DNA of 64,000 nucleotides, from NCBI GenBank assembly GCA_003170275.1, contig PNAM01000012.1, forward strand, positions 1 through 64,000. The letters are read 5' to 3'. Origin of the DNA: Myxococcales bacterium (lineage in GTDB: Bacteria; Myxococcota_A; Polyangia; Palsa-1104). Positions 55,251-63,713 of the stretch are shown in pieces (position 1 is the stretch's first letter; every line of letters begins with the position of its first letter). The position numbers were made by a program, and so were the translations under genes. The notes under the pieces were generated by a model that saw nothing but the letters and a program-made list of their open reading frames with translations, did not search any database and had not been told where the DNA came from.

Positions 55251-56099
55251 GTGAGATCACTACTGTGCGTCCTGATTCTGCTCGGCACGTTGGGCGCCTC
55301 TTCGGCCCGCGCCGATAACCTGGAGGAGGCCAAGTTGGCCTTCGCGGCGGGGAAGGTGGCCTTCGAGCGCGGCGAATACGAGCAGGCTCTGTCGCAGTTC
55401 CAGCGCGCCAACCTGATCGCGCCGGCGCCCAGCCTCTCTTACAACATCGGCAAGACCTACGAGAAGATGGGACGCTACCGCGACGCGGTGCTGGCGTTCG
55501 AGCGCTACCTGGAGTTGGCCGGCCCGCCCCAGTCCGACGACGATCGGAAGTTCCAGGACGAGCTCAAGGCGCGCATCGACGGCGATCGCGGCACGCCCGA
55601 CCGGCCCGCAGCGAGCGTCCAACAGCCGCCGCCGCCCAACTACCCGCCACCGCAACAGCCGCCGCCGCCCAACTACGCGCCACCACCGCCCACCTACTAC
55701 AACCCCTATCAGCCGTACGGCTACAACCCGTACGCGCAGGTCCAGACCAAAGCGGCCCGCCTGGCCTCGGCCCGGCAGAAGCGCACCAAGGGCATCACGT
55801 CGTTTTCGATCGGTGCGGCGTTCTTCGTCATCGGCCTGGTGATCACGGTGGACTCGGCGCTCACGCCGCACTGGGGCGGCGGGACCTCCAACAGCGAGCC
55901 GCTCAACAACGTCTACAACATCATCGAGATCGTGTTCGGCGTCCCGTGCTTGATTGTCGGTCCGATCCTCATCGGAACCGGGGCCGCCGGGTGGGGCAAG
56001 GGCCAGAGCGAGATGAACAAGATCTACAAGGAGCCGGAGCAATCGATCCCCGGCCAACCCGCCGCCATGATCTTCCGGGTCCCGGCCATCCGTTTCTGA
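55251..56099 (+). CDS. exported TPR protein with Pro-rich linker and two membrane helices
   Basis: A 282-residue protein. The signal peptide ends at SSARA (residue about 20). Residues 22-100 contain two TPRs (EEAKLAFAAGKVAFERGEYE, SLSYNIGKTYEKMGRYRDAV). A Pro/Tyr/Asn-rich linker (repeated QQPPPPNY) follows, then two helices (about 186-205, 228-255). Similar layouts are common in myxobacterial envelope proteins of unknown role. GTG at 55251 has AGGGGG upstream. Head of the plus-strand run to 60501. Confidence 0.78.
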   Translation: MRSLLCVLILLGTLGASSARADNLEEAKLAFAAGKVAFERGEYEQALSQFQRANLIAPAPSLSYNIGKTYEKMGRYRDAVLAFERYLELAGPPQSDDDRKFQDELKARIDGDRGTPDRPAASVQQPPPPNYPPPQQPPPPNYAPPPPTYYNPYQPYGYNPYAQVQTKAARLASARQKRTKGITSFSIGAAFFVIGLVITVDSALTPHWGGGTSNSEPLNNVYNIIEIVFGVPCLIVGPILIGTGAAGWGKGQSEMNKIYKEPEQSIPGQPAAMIFRVPAIRF

Positions 56100-56107
56100 T
56101 CTAAGAT

Positions 56108-56132
56108 GCGCTCCTCTTTGGCAGAGGAGCGC
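56108..56132 (+). promoter_or_regulatory. 10-bp hairpin that buries a ribosome binding site
   Basis: GCGCTCCTCT (56108-56117) pairs perfectly with AGAGGAGCGC (56123-56132) around the loop TTGGC. The Shine-Dalgarno AGAGGAG of the next gene lies wholly inside the 3' arm, three bases or so from the end, and the ATG is at 56135. The hairpin begins right after the upstream stop codon. It could block initiation, or end transcription weakly; no T-tract follows. Confidence 0.65.
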
Positions 56133-56134
56133 CT

Positions 56135-56638
56135 ATGAACGCCGTCGCAGCAAGTTGCGCGCATATCGAAAAGGCATTGGGGAAGAGCACCGCCTTCCGC
56201 AAGGTCGAAGATCGTCTGTACGTGGTCAAGCAGGGATCGAGCTACGTCATGATCAGCGTGGTGCCGACCGGCGCGAAGGCGCACAGCGATGAGCGCTCGG
56301 TGGTGCGTGTGGTGTCGCAGGTGGTCTGCGACGTCCGGCCCGAGGGATCGCTGTTCCGCCAGTTGCTGATCTTGAACGGTCAGCTTCGATTCGGCGCCTT
56401 CGCGTACGTGCCCGAAGGAAACCTGGTGCTGTTCTGCCACTCGATCCTGGGCGGCGAGGCGATGGACCCCCGCGAGCTGGTGGCCACCGTCCACGACGTC
56501 GCGCTGGTCGCCGACGAGTACGACGACCGCATCGTGGCGCGCTACGGCGGCTCGCGCATGCAGGACGTCATCGAAGAGTCGGCGATCTCCCACGTATTCG
56601 GCGGCGCGACGGATCACCCGTTCGACGAGGATAAGTAG
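56135..56638 (+). CDS. YbjN-like (type III chaperone fold) domain protein
   Basis: A 167-residue soluble protein with the alpha/beta pattern of YbjN / TY-chaperone-like domains (FRKVEDRLYVVKQGSSYVMI, RVVSQVVCDVRPEGSLFRQL, GAFAYVPEGNLVLFCHSILG, then LVATVHDVALVADEYDDRIV). Such proteins bind partners and have no catalytic site. It lies one base upstream of cystathionine beta-synthase and may affect that operon. Its ribosome binding site is inside a strong hairpin. Confidence 0.75.
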   Translation: MNAVAASCAHIEKALGKSTAFRKVEDRLYVVKQGSSYVMISVVPTGAKAHSDERSVVRVVSQVVCDVRPEGSLFRQLLILNGQLRFGAFAYVPEGNLVLFCHSILGGEAMDPRELVATVHDVALVADEYDDRIVARYGGSRMQDVIEESAISHVFGGATDHPFDEDK

Positions 56639-56639
56639 C

Positions 56640-58016
56640 ATGAAAGGCGCCCGCGCCAACATCGTGGATGCGATCGGCAACACGCCGATCGTCAAGCTCA
56701 ACAAGGTCACCGCGCACGTCAAGAGCGACATTTTCGTCAAGCTCGAGTACCTGAATCCGGGCGGCTCGATGAAAGATCGCGTGGCGCTCAACATCATCAA
56801 GGACGCCGAGCGGCGCGGGCTGCTCGGGCCGGGCTCGACGATCATCGAGGCCACCTCGGGCAACACCGGCGCCGGGCTGGCCCTGGTGGGCGCGATCCGC
56901 GGCTACAAGTGCATCTTCGTGATGCCGGACAAGATGTCGACCGAGAAGATCCTCACCCTGCGCGCGTTCGGCGCCAAGGTGGTGATCTGCCCGACCGCGG
57001 TCGAGCCCGAAGATCCGCGCTCGTATTACGAGGTTACCAAGCGGCTCGTCAAGGAGACGCCGAACTCGTTTCACTCCAACCAGTACTACAACCCCGCCAA
57101 CCCCGAAGCGCACTACCTGTCGACCGCGCCGGAGCTGTGGGAGCAGACCGGCGGCGAGATCGACGTGTTCTGCGCGGGCATGGGCACGGGCGGAACGATC
57201 TCGGGGTGCGGGCGCTACTTCAAGGAGCAGAAGCCGGGCTTTCAGGTGGTGGGCGTGGATCCGATCGGGTCGCTCTACTACGAGTACGTCAAGACCGGCC
57301 GTCTGACCAAGCCGTTCAGCTATTACGTGGAAGGCATCGGCGAAGACTTCCTGCCCGGCACGATGAACCTGAAGATCATCGATCAGATCGTGCGCGTGGA
57401 TGACAAGGAGTGCTTCCTCATGACCCGCGAGCTGGTGCGCCAGGAGGGCATCTTCTGCGGCGGCTCGTCCGGCGCGGCGGTGGCCGGCGCGATCCGCTAC
57501 GCCGAGCAGCTGGGCGACGTGAAGAAGAACATCGTGGTCCTCTTGCCGGACTCGGCGCAGAAGTACCTGTCGAAGATCTTCGACGACGAGTGGATGCGCT
57601 CCAACGGCTTCCTCGAAGAGGAGGATCCGCTCGGCACCGTGCGCGATCTGCTGGGCGCCAAGCGGCAGCGACCGATCGTCTCGGCGCACAAGGGCGATTC
57701 GCTCAAGAGCGTGATCGGCCTCATGAAGGAGCACGGGATCTCGCAGATCCCGGTCACCGAGAGCGGGCGGCTGTCCGGCCTGGTCTCGGAGCTCGATCTC
57801 CTCAACTACCTGCTGCAGAACCCCGGCAAGATGGACACGCAGGTCGACCAACTGGTCGAGGCCGACTACGCCACGGTCACGCCGCAGACCAAGATCAAGC
57901 TGCTCAAGACCATCTTCAACGACGCCAAGCTGGTGTGCGTCCTCGAGAAAGACGATCTCGTCGGGGTCATCAGCAAGATCGACCTGATCGAGTATCTCGC
58001 CTCCAAGAGGGCATGA
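56640..58016 (+). CDS. cbs: cystathionine beta-synthase
   Basis: A 458-residue PLP enzyme. The lysine is Lys45 in PGGSMKDRVAL, the phosphate loop is TSGNTGAGLAL, and GMGTGGTISGCGRYF and FCGGSSGAAVAG close the active site. Two CBS regulatory domains follow (about 335-395 and 398-458). It condenses serine and homocysteine to cystathionine. No heme-binding N-terminus is present. The next gene, coupled after two bases, would complete reverse transsulfuration to cysteine. Confidence 0.94.
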   Translation: MKGARANIVDAIGNTPIVKLNKVTAHVKSDIFVKLEYLNPGGSMKDRVALNIIKDAERRGLLGPGSTIIEATSGNTGAGLALVGAIRGYKCIFVMPDKMSTEKILTLRAFGAKVVICPTAVEPEDPRSYYEVTKRLVKETPNSFHSNQYYNPANPEAHYLSTAPELWEQTGGEIDVFCAGMGTGGTISGCGRYFKEQKPGFQVVGVDPIGSLYYEYVKTGRLTKPFSYYVEGIGEDFLPGTMNLKIIDQIVRVDDKECFLMTRELVRQEGIFCGGSSGAAVAGAIRYAEQLGDVKKNIVVLLPDSAQKYLSKIFDDEWMRSNGFLEEEDPLGTVRDLLGAKRQRPIVSAHKGDSLKSVIGLMKEHGISQIPVTESGRLSGLVSELDLLNYLLQNPGKMDTQVDQLVEADYATVTPQTKIKLLKTIFNDAKLVCVLEKDDLVGVISKIDLIEYLASKRA

Positions 58017-58018
58017 CC

Positions 58019-59194
58019 ATGAAGACCAAGTCGAGTCACCTCGAGACCCTCGCGATTCACGCGGGGCAGGTCCCCGATCCGACCACCGGCGCGATCACCG
58101 TGCCGATCTACCTGACGTCGACGTACGTGCAGGACGGCCCGGGCGAACACAAGGGTTTCGAATACTCGCGTACGCAGAATCCGACCCGGCAGGCGCTCGA
58201 GGGCAACATCGCGGCGCTCGAAGGCGGGCGCTACGGGCTGGCGTTCGCCTCCGGTTGTGCGGCGACCACCACCATCTTCCACATGCTGCGCTCCGGCGAT
58301 CACGTGGTGGCGGGCGACGACCTGTACGGCGGCACCTACCGGATCTTCGAACGCGTGATGAAGCAGATGGGCATCGAGGTCACCTACGTCGATCCGATCA
58401 ATGCCGGCGCGTTTGCCGAAGCGATCCGCCCCACCACCAAGCTGGTGTGGACCGAGACGCCGACCAATCCGCTGTTGAAGATTTGCGACATCGCGGCGGT
58501 CGCGGAGATCTGCAAGAAGCGCAACGTGTGGCTGGCGGTCGACAACACGTTCCTCACGCCCATGCTGCAGCGGCCCCTCGACCTGGGCGCTACGATGGTC
58601 GTGCATTCCACGACCAAGTACCTGAACGGACACGCCGATGTCGTGGGCGGCGTGGTGGTCACGAGCGACGAAGAGGTGCACGAGCGCCTACGCTTTCTAC
58701 AGAACGCGATCGGCGCCGTGCCCGGTGCGATGGATTCGTTCCTGGTGCTGCGCGGGACCAAGACCCTCGCGGTGCGGATGGAGCGCCATGTCCAGAATGC
58801 GCAGCTCGTGGCGCCCTGGCTGGAGGCCCATCCGGCGGTCGAGAAGGTCATCTACCCGGGTCTGAAATCGCACCCGCAGGCGGCCCTCGCCGCCAAGCAG
58901 ATGCGCGGCCCGGGTGGGATGATCTCGTTCGTGATCAAGTCCGCGAAGCGTCCCGCGCTCGAGCGCGCGCGCGAGATGCTGCGCGCGACCCAGCTGTTTG
59001 CGTGCGCGGAATCGCTGGGCGGCGTGGAGTCGCTGATCGAGCACCCCGCGATCATGACCCACGCGTCGATTCCTCCGGCAAACCGCGCCAAGCTCGGCAT
59101 CTCGGACGGCCTCATCCGAATCTCGGTCGGCATCGAGCATATCGACGACATCCTGGCGGATCTGCAACAGGCCTTCGAGCGCGCAGACGCCTGA
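58019..59194 (+). CDS. cystathionine gamma-lyase / gamma-synthase (Cys/Met metabolism PLP enzyme)
   Basis: A 391-residue enzyme of the Cys/Met metabolism family. PLP Lys200 is in VVHSTTKYLNGHADVVGG, with FEYSRTQNPTRQALE, DDLYGGTYRIF and SLGGVESLIEHPAIMTH as family marks. Next to cystathionine beta-synthase it is most likely a gamma-lyase making cysteine, though gamma-synthase cannot be excluded by sequence alone. ATG 58019 is eight bases after AGAGG; ATG 58013 overlaps the cbs stop but is too close to the site. Confidence 0.92.
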   Translation: MKTKSSHLETLAIHAGQVPDPTTGAITVPIYLTSTYVQDGPGEHKGFEYSRTQNPTRQALEGNIAALEGGRYGLAFASGCAATTTIFHMLRSGDHVVAGDDLYGGTYRIFERVMKQMGIEVTYVDPINAGAFAEAIRPTTKLVWTETPTNPLLKICDIAAVAEICKKRNVWLAVDNTFLTPMLQRPLDLGATMVVHSTTKYLNGHADVVGGVVVTSDEEVHERLRFLQNAIGAVPGAMDSFLVLRGTKTLAVRMERHVQNAQLVAPWLEAHPAVEKVIYPGLKSHPQAALAAKQMRGPGGMISFVIKSAKRPALERAREMLRATQLFACAESLGGVESLIEHPAIMTHASIPPANRAKLGISDGLIRISVGIEHIDDILADLQQAFERADA

Positions 59195-59212
59195 TCGTTT
59201 TCGGAGGGAATC

Positions 59213-59599
59213 ATGTCCTTTCTAGGTGACTTCAAAGGTTTTGCCCTCAAGGGCAACGTTGTCGATTTGGCTGTTGCAGTGGTGATCGGTGGAGCCTTTG
59301 GCAAGATCGTCACCGCGCTGGTGAACGACATCATCATGCCGGCGGTGGGCAAGGTGATGCCTGCGAGCGACTGGAAGACCTGGCAGGCGGGCGGCCTGAA
59401 GATCGGCGACTTCGCCGGCTCCATCGTCGACTTCGTGATCATCGCGCTGGTGCTGTTCGTCGTCGTCGTGAAGCTGATGGGAGCGGTAAGGAAGGCCCCC
59501 GTGGAGACACCGACCACCAAGGCCTGCCCCGAATGTCTCGAAACGATCCCCCTGAAGGCCACCCGGTGCAGGGCGTGCACCGCGGTACAACCCGCTTGA
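59213..59599 (+). CDS. mscL: MscL-type mechanosensitive channel with C-terminal zinc ribbon
   Basis: A 128-residue channel with the MscL core: FKGFALKGNVVDLAVAVVIG, GAFGKIVTALVNDIIMP, and TM2 near 67-90 (IVDFVIIALVLFVVVVKLMG). It opens under membrane tension to release solutes. The usual C-terminal helical bundle is replaced by a tail with two Cys pairs (CPECLETIPLKATRCRAC, Cys105, 108, 119, 122) that could bind zinc. GGAGG precedes the ATG. Confidence 0.92.
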   Translation: MSFLGDFKGFALKGNVVDLAVAVVIGGAFGKIVTALVNDIIMPAVGKVMPASDWKTWQAGGLKIGDFAGSIVDFVIIALVLFVVVVKLMGAVRKAPVETPTTKACPECLETIPLKATRCRACTAVQPA

Positions 59600-59619
59600 T
59601 CCGACCGGAGAATCCGTCC

Positions 59620-60501
59620 ATGCGTCTTGTTTCGTGCGTCGTTCTGGGTTCCTTGCTGTTGGCAGGAAGCGCCTCCGCGGAGGATCCAAAGTACGAGTAC
59701 AAAGATCCGGCGACCCCAGCTCCGATTGATGTGAAGAAACCGACCGTCTGGAAAGCCAACATGCAGCTGGGTCTGATCTGGCTGACTGGCAATACACAGT
59801 CGATCGGCGTGTCGGGGCTCGCCCTCGTCGGATTCAAACATTGGAACAACCAACTGGAGATTTCCGGCGGGGGCGCCTACGTAAACTCAGGGACTTCCAA
59901 GTACGGCAAGGGCGGCCCAATTACCGACAACACCACGTCGGCCGAAAACTGGCTCGTGCGCGGGCGATATGACCGTTATTTCTTTCAGAAGAATACCGTG
60001 TTCGTCACCTTTCAGTCCTCGGGCGATCGGCCGGCGGGCTTCGTCTATCGCATCGAGCCGCAAGTGGGCTATGCACGCTTGTTCTTCAAGTCGCCTCATC
60101 AGGTGTTCAGGGGCGAGCTTGGCTATGACTATACTTACGAGCACCGCGTTTCCGGCTCCGACCCGCGCAATATCGACTATCACTCGGGGCGGGTATTCCT
60201 CTTTTACGAGAACAAGTTCACGCCGTGGGCCTCCTTCTCCGAAGGCGTGGAGATGCTCGAAGCGTTCAATCATCTCGATACGTTTCGGCTCAACAGCGTG
60301 ACCTCCCTGTCGTCGACGATCTACAAGAACATTTCTCTGAAGGTGAACTTCACGCTGAAGTTCAACAATGATCCAGGAGCACGCCCGAACAACCTGGTCG
60401 ATCCGGTCACCATGTTGCCCTTCATTCCACCGGCCGAAAACAGCCACTACGACAAGGTGGACTCCACCCTCGACTTAGTACTCGCAGTTACGTTTCTCTA
60501 G
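59620..60501 (+). CDS. DUF481-type outer-membrane protein
   Basis: A 293-residue outer-membrane barrel protein. The signal peptide ends at GSASA (residue 20). The rest alternates in the DUF481/YdiY manner: KANMQLGLIWLTGNTQSIGV, WLVRGRYDRYFFQKNTVFVT, GFVYRIEPQVGYARLFFK and VMLPF-type turns, ending LDLVLAVTFL with aromatic final residue. CGGAGA precedes the ATG. Codon use is less GC-biased than in neighbours (more AAT, TAT and TTT), which may point to a different origin or lower expression constraint. Confidence 0.85.
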   Translation: MRLVSCVVLGSLLLAGSASAEDPKYEYKDPATPAPIDVKKPTVWKANMQLGLIWLTGNTQSIGVSGLALVGFKHWNNQLEISGGGAYVNSGTSKYGKGGPITDNTTSAENWLVRGRYDRYFFQKNTVFVTFQSSGDRPAGFVYRIEPQVGYARLFFKSPHQVFRGELGYDYTYEHRVSGSDPRNIDYHSGRVFLFYENKFTPWASFSEGVEMLEAFNHLDTFRLNSVTSLSSTIYKNISLKVNFTLKFNNDPGARPNNLVDPVTMLPFIPPAENSHYDKVDSTLDLVLAVTFL

Positions 60502-60623
60502 TCCCCCTGGACGAACCGCGGACTGCTGTCCGGCAGGCGAATTATTTCTCGCCATCATGCGCAGAAAAGCCAATGCGCACGCAGGAAGGGCTCTCGGCAC
60601 GGGTCGTGCTCTAGTCGCGGCCC

Positions 60624-61169
60624 ATGCGCCACACCTCGCCCATCAAGAAGACCATCTGCCCGCACGATCACGACGCTACCTATCAGCTCGCGATCACACT
60701 CTATCGCCTGGTCCGCTCAATCGACGCGACCGATGGCTGCGGACCGCTCCTCACCCGCCTGCGCAACGCAGCGCTCGGCCTGAGCGAGTGCGTGGGTCGC
60801 ATCGCCGGCGGAGTCACGCCGCGTCACGCCCATCGGCTCGAGGACGCCGGCGCCGAATATTGTCGCAAGGTGAGTCGGATGCTGCGCCACCTTCTCGATG
60901 CCGACTCCTTGAGCGACGAGCTGCATGCGAAGGCGGACCAGCTGGCGAAGAGGCTGGAGAAGATCTTCCTCGACGGTGTGCCGCAGGCCGAGCCATCGCA
61001 TCCGAACGGCGCGGCGTCACCGATCGAGGTGTTCACCTTCGCGTGGGACGATGCGGAAGATCCGCCCCCGGTCGTGAGTACGCCGTTGTTTGGACTAGCG
61101 CAGCGAAGGCTCGCGCAAGACGCCGTGCGCAGATCTACTTCGGGTACTTCGTTTTCTGAGACTTCTTGA
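60624..61169 (+). CDS. helical protein, perhaps of the four-helix-bundle type
   Basis: A 181-residue protein whose first 125 residues are helical (ATYQLAITLYRLVRSI, LLTRLRNAALGLSECVGRIA, LEDAGAEYCRKVSRMLRHLL) and resemble the four-helix-bundle proteins once linked to 23S rRNA intervening sequences. The remainder is low-complexity. No rRNA is near. Its last 35 bases overlap the J-domain gene on the other strand. No Shine-Dalgarno is evident. Confidence 0.6.
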   Translation: MRHTSPIKKTICPHDHDATYQLAITLYRLVRSIDATDGCGPLLTRLRNAALGLSECVGRIAGGVTPRHAHRLEDAGAEYCRKVSRMLRHLLDADSLSDELHAKADQLAKRLEKIFLDGVPQAEPSHPNGAASPIEVFTFAWDDAEDPPPVVSTPLFGLAQRRLAQDAVRRSTSGTSFSETS

Positions 61170-63702
61170 GCGCGTCGAGAAGCTTCTGCATCTCCTCGGG
61201 GCTTAGACCGCCCTTGCTATACTTGCCGCTGCTGCCGCTGTTGCCGCCGTAGCCGCTTCCACCAAGGCCGCCGAGGACGTCGGCGGTGTCGGCCGGAGCC
61301 GCGACCGCAACGCCGAACCCGCCCGACAGCTTGCGGCCAAACTCCTCGAACGCCGACTTCGCCATCTCGGTGTACGGATAGTCTTCCGCCTCATAGCCGT
61401 AGGTGCTGTAGCGGATGTTCTTCGCTGGCGCCGACACCATCTGAAGGTGGTAGCGATCCTTGTCTTCGCCTTCGAAGCGAATCGAAAAATCCCAATAGAA
61501 GCGAATGCCGAACAGCCGCTTCTTGGCGCCGGTGGTGGACTCGTAGACGCTGCCCGACGGGCCAACACGGTACTTCACCACGAACGTGATCGAGCTGTTC
61601 TCCTCGGTCTTGCGATGCCCCGAGTAGGAGTAGTCATATGAAGAGCCGCCGTCGTTGAAGTCGATGACGTCGTGCGACAGGATGTCACCGAAGGAGCGCG
61701 ACAACGCGGACGTGATCGAGCTCTCCCGTGACTTGTTCGACGATGTGGTGAAGGCCGAGTCAGCGGGAACGATCCCGGTCGTGTCGTTTTTCGGCCAGTT
61801 CTTGAGCTCACTGAAATCGACCGAGGACTCGTAGGTGACCTTCACCCGGCGGGTATTGGATTTCTTCAATGCCGTAATCACGTCGACAATCGCCTGCATC
61901 CCCTGCGGATCGGCGGACACCGCCTTCGACTTGTACCGGGTGATCGCTTCGTCATACTTCTCGTCGATTCCCTGGCGCGCCTCGCTCGAGTGCTTGCCGG
62001 TCGGGAACAGATCGAGGTAGCGGCGATACTCGTTGATCGACGGGTACGCCGAGCAGGAGCGCCACGTGTCGCGCTCGGCCGCGCCCTGGTTGTAGGGGAT
62101 CGCGATGATTGCCAGAAGCACGCCCACGCCCGCAAACGAGAGGTACCAGCGAAGCATCAGGTCTCGCGCCTTCTTGTCCTCCGGCGAGACGTCCTTCTTC
62201 GGGGTGCCACCGAGCTGCCCCGGCGGAACCAGGTCGAAGCCCTCTTCGGCGTCGAGCAGGCCCATGGACATGAGCTCGAGCACGCGGCGGCGCTGCGCGA
62301 GGAGGCGGTTGGCCCAATCGACTGACGCCTGTTGCCCGCGGATGGTCAGGTTGCAGGCCGTCCCGGCGAAGTCCATCCGAACGGCGGTGTACTGATAGAC
62401 GCCGTTGGTCGAGTGGTGGGTGAGCGCGACGTCATGCAGGTTAACCAGCGGCCAGATCGTCACCTTGTCGACGTCGACCTGCATGAGGTGCAGGGGGTGA
62501 ATGGTGGTGTACTTGCCGAACGGGCTCTTGGCGACGCGTCGTACCCGACGAATGCCGAGCGCCACGAAGAGCGGTGCGCTGGTCAAGAGCAGGAACATCC
62601 ACACGCGCGTTCCGGCGTCCCACAGGTGACGAGAGTTGAAGCCGCCGTTGAGCACGCCGAGCGCCACCAGCACGGCCACGATCAGAAGAAAGATGGGGGC
62701 GGTCCACGCGTTGTGGGAGAGCTTTCCCGCCGCCCACTCCTTGCCGTGGTTGGCGATCCAGGTCTGCGAGGACGCCGGCAGGGTCTTGATCTGAAGCGTC
62801 GATCGCGACGGGAATTGAAAGCTCATCGACGCGCGCGAAGGATCCAACAGGCGGCACCGCTGCAGCAGACGGTTGGCATCTACGGACCGCTTCATCGCGA
62901 ACAGGTCGGCGGCGAGCGAGGCGAGACGCGTCGCAACGTACTTCTTGGTGTCCGCATCGTCCGGCAAGATCTTGAAGATCTGGTCGAGATCCGTCTCCGC
63001 CAGATCCGCGCGATTGCGCAGCAGCTGGATCTGCACCTTGCGCATGAAGAAGACGAAGTCCTGGAAGTCGACCTGTCCGTCCATGTTGATCGCGCGGTCG
63101 AGCTCGGCCAGCGCAGCTTCATACTGCTTCTGGTTGGTGAGGCAGTCGGCCATCGCGACCAGCACGCGCGTATCCACCGCGTCGAGCTTCTGCGCTTCGC
63201 GATACGACGCCATCGCGGGCACATGCTGCTTGAGGTGGTAGTGGGCGTATCCCTTGTGCAAATGGTAGACGGCGTTCTGCGGCTGCGCGGTGATCAGCGC
63301 CTCGAACTGCGCCATCGCCTCCGCCGCCTGGTCGTTGTTGAGGTACGCCATGCCCAGAAGATCGCGTGCAAAATGCAGCTGCGGCTGCAGGCGGAGGACC
63401 TCGATGAACTCGCGCTGAGCGGTCTTGTAGTCGCCCGCGTCCATCGCATTCATCCCGGCCTTGAGACGCTGCGACACCTCTTCGCCGTACTGGTCGTACT
63501 GATCGACCGAGTCGTAATCCTTGCGCGAGGTCGGGTTGCAGAGCACCTCGTACGCCTCGCGGATGCGCTTGAACTCTTCGGGATGCGTCTCGGGCGGGTA
63601 CTTGCGCACCAGCGTGAAGTACGCCTTCTTGATCGACCGCTCATCGGCCGTCTTCTCGACCCCGAGGACCTCGTAAAAGGACAGCTTCTTCTCGTTCGCC
63701 AT
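61135..63702 (-). CDS. J-domain / TPR membrane protein with altered HPD motif
   Basis: An 855-residue protein. The N-terminal 65 residues read as a J-domain (FYEVLGVEKTADERSIKKAY, RIREAYEVLCNPTSRKDYDS), but the HPD tripeptide is replaced by PPETHP in VRKYPPETHPEEF. TPR-like helices follow (about 75-300), then two membrane helices (about 344-364, 377-395), a cytoplasmic region, another membrane helix (near 530-550), and a beta-rich C-terminal domain with a Gly/Ser-rich tail. The missing HPD suggests no DnaK stimulation. AAGGAAA precedes the ATG. Eleven bases downstream of the lon gene. Confidence 0.85.
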   Translation of the reverse strand: MANEKKLSFYEVLGVEKTADERSIKKAYFTLVRKYPPETHPEEFKRIREAYEVLCNPTSRKDYDSVDQYDQYGEEVSQRLKAGMNAMDAGDYKTAQREFIEVLRLQPQLHFARDLLGMAYLNNDQAAEAMAQFEALITAQPQNAVYHLHKGYAHYHLKQHVPAMASYREAQKLDAVDTRVLVAMADCLTNQKQYEAALAELDRAINMDGQVDFQDFVFFMRKVQIQLLRNRADLAETDLDQIFKILPDDADTKKYVATRLASLAADLFAMKRSVDANRLLQRCRLLDPSRASMSFQFPSRSTLQIKTLPASSQTWIANHGKEWAAGKLSHNAWTAPIFLLIVAVLVALGVLNGGFNSRHLWDAGTRVWMFLLLTSAPLFVALGIRRVRRVAKSPFGKYTTIHPLHLMQVDVDKVTIWPLVNLHDVALTHHSTNGVYQYTAVRMDFAGTACNLTIRGQQASVDWANRLLAQRRRVLELMSMGLLDAEEGFDLVPPGQLGGTPKKDVSPEDKKARDLMLRWYLSFAGVGVLLAIIAIPYNQGAAERDTWRSCSAYPSINEYRRYLDLFPTGKHSSEARQGIDEKYDEAITRYKSKAVSADPQGMQAIVDVITALKKSNTRRVKVTYESSVDFSELKNWPKNDTTGIVPADSAFTTSSNKSRESSITSALSRSFGDILSHDVIDFNDGGSSYDYSYSGHRKTEENSSITFVVKYRVGPSGSVYESTTGAKKRLFGIRFYWDFSIRFEGEDKDRYHLQMVSAPAKNIRYSTYGYEAEDYPYTEMAKSAFEEFGRKLSGGFGVAVAAPADTADVLGGLGGSGYGGNSGSSGKYSKGGLSPEEMQKLLDALKKSQKTKYPK

Positions 63703-63713
63703 GTTGGTTTCCT

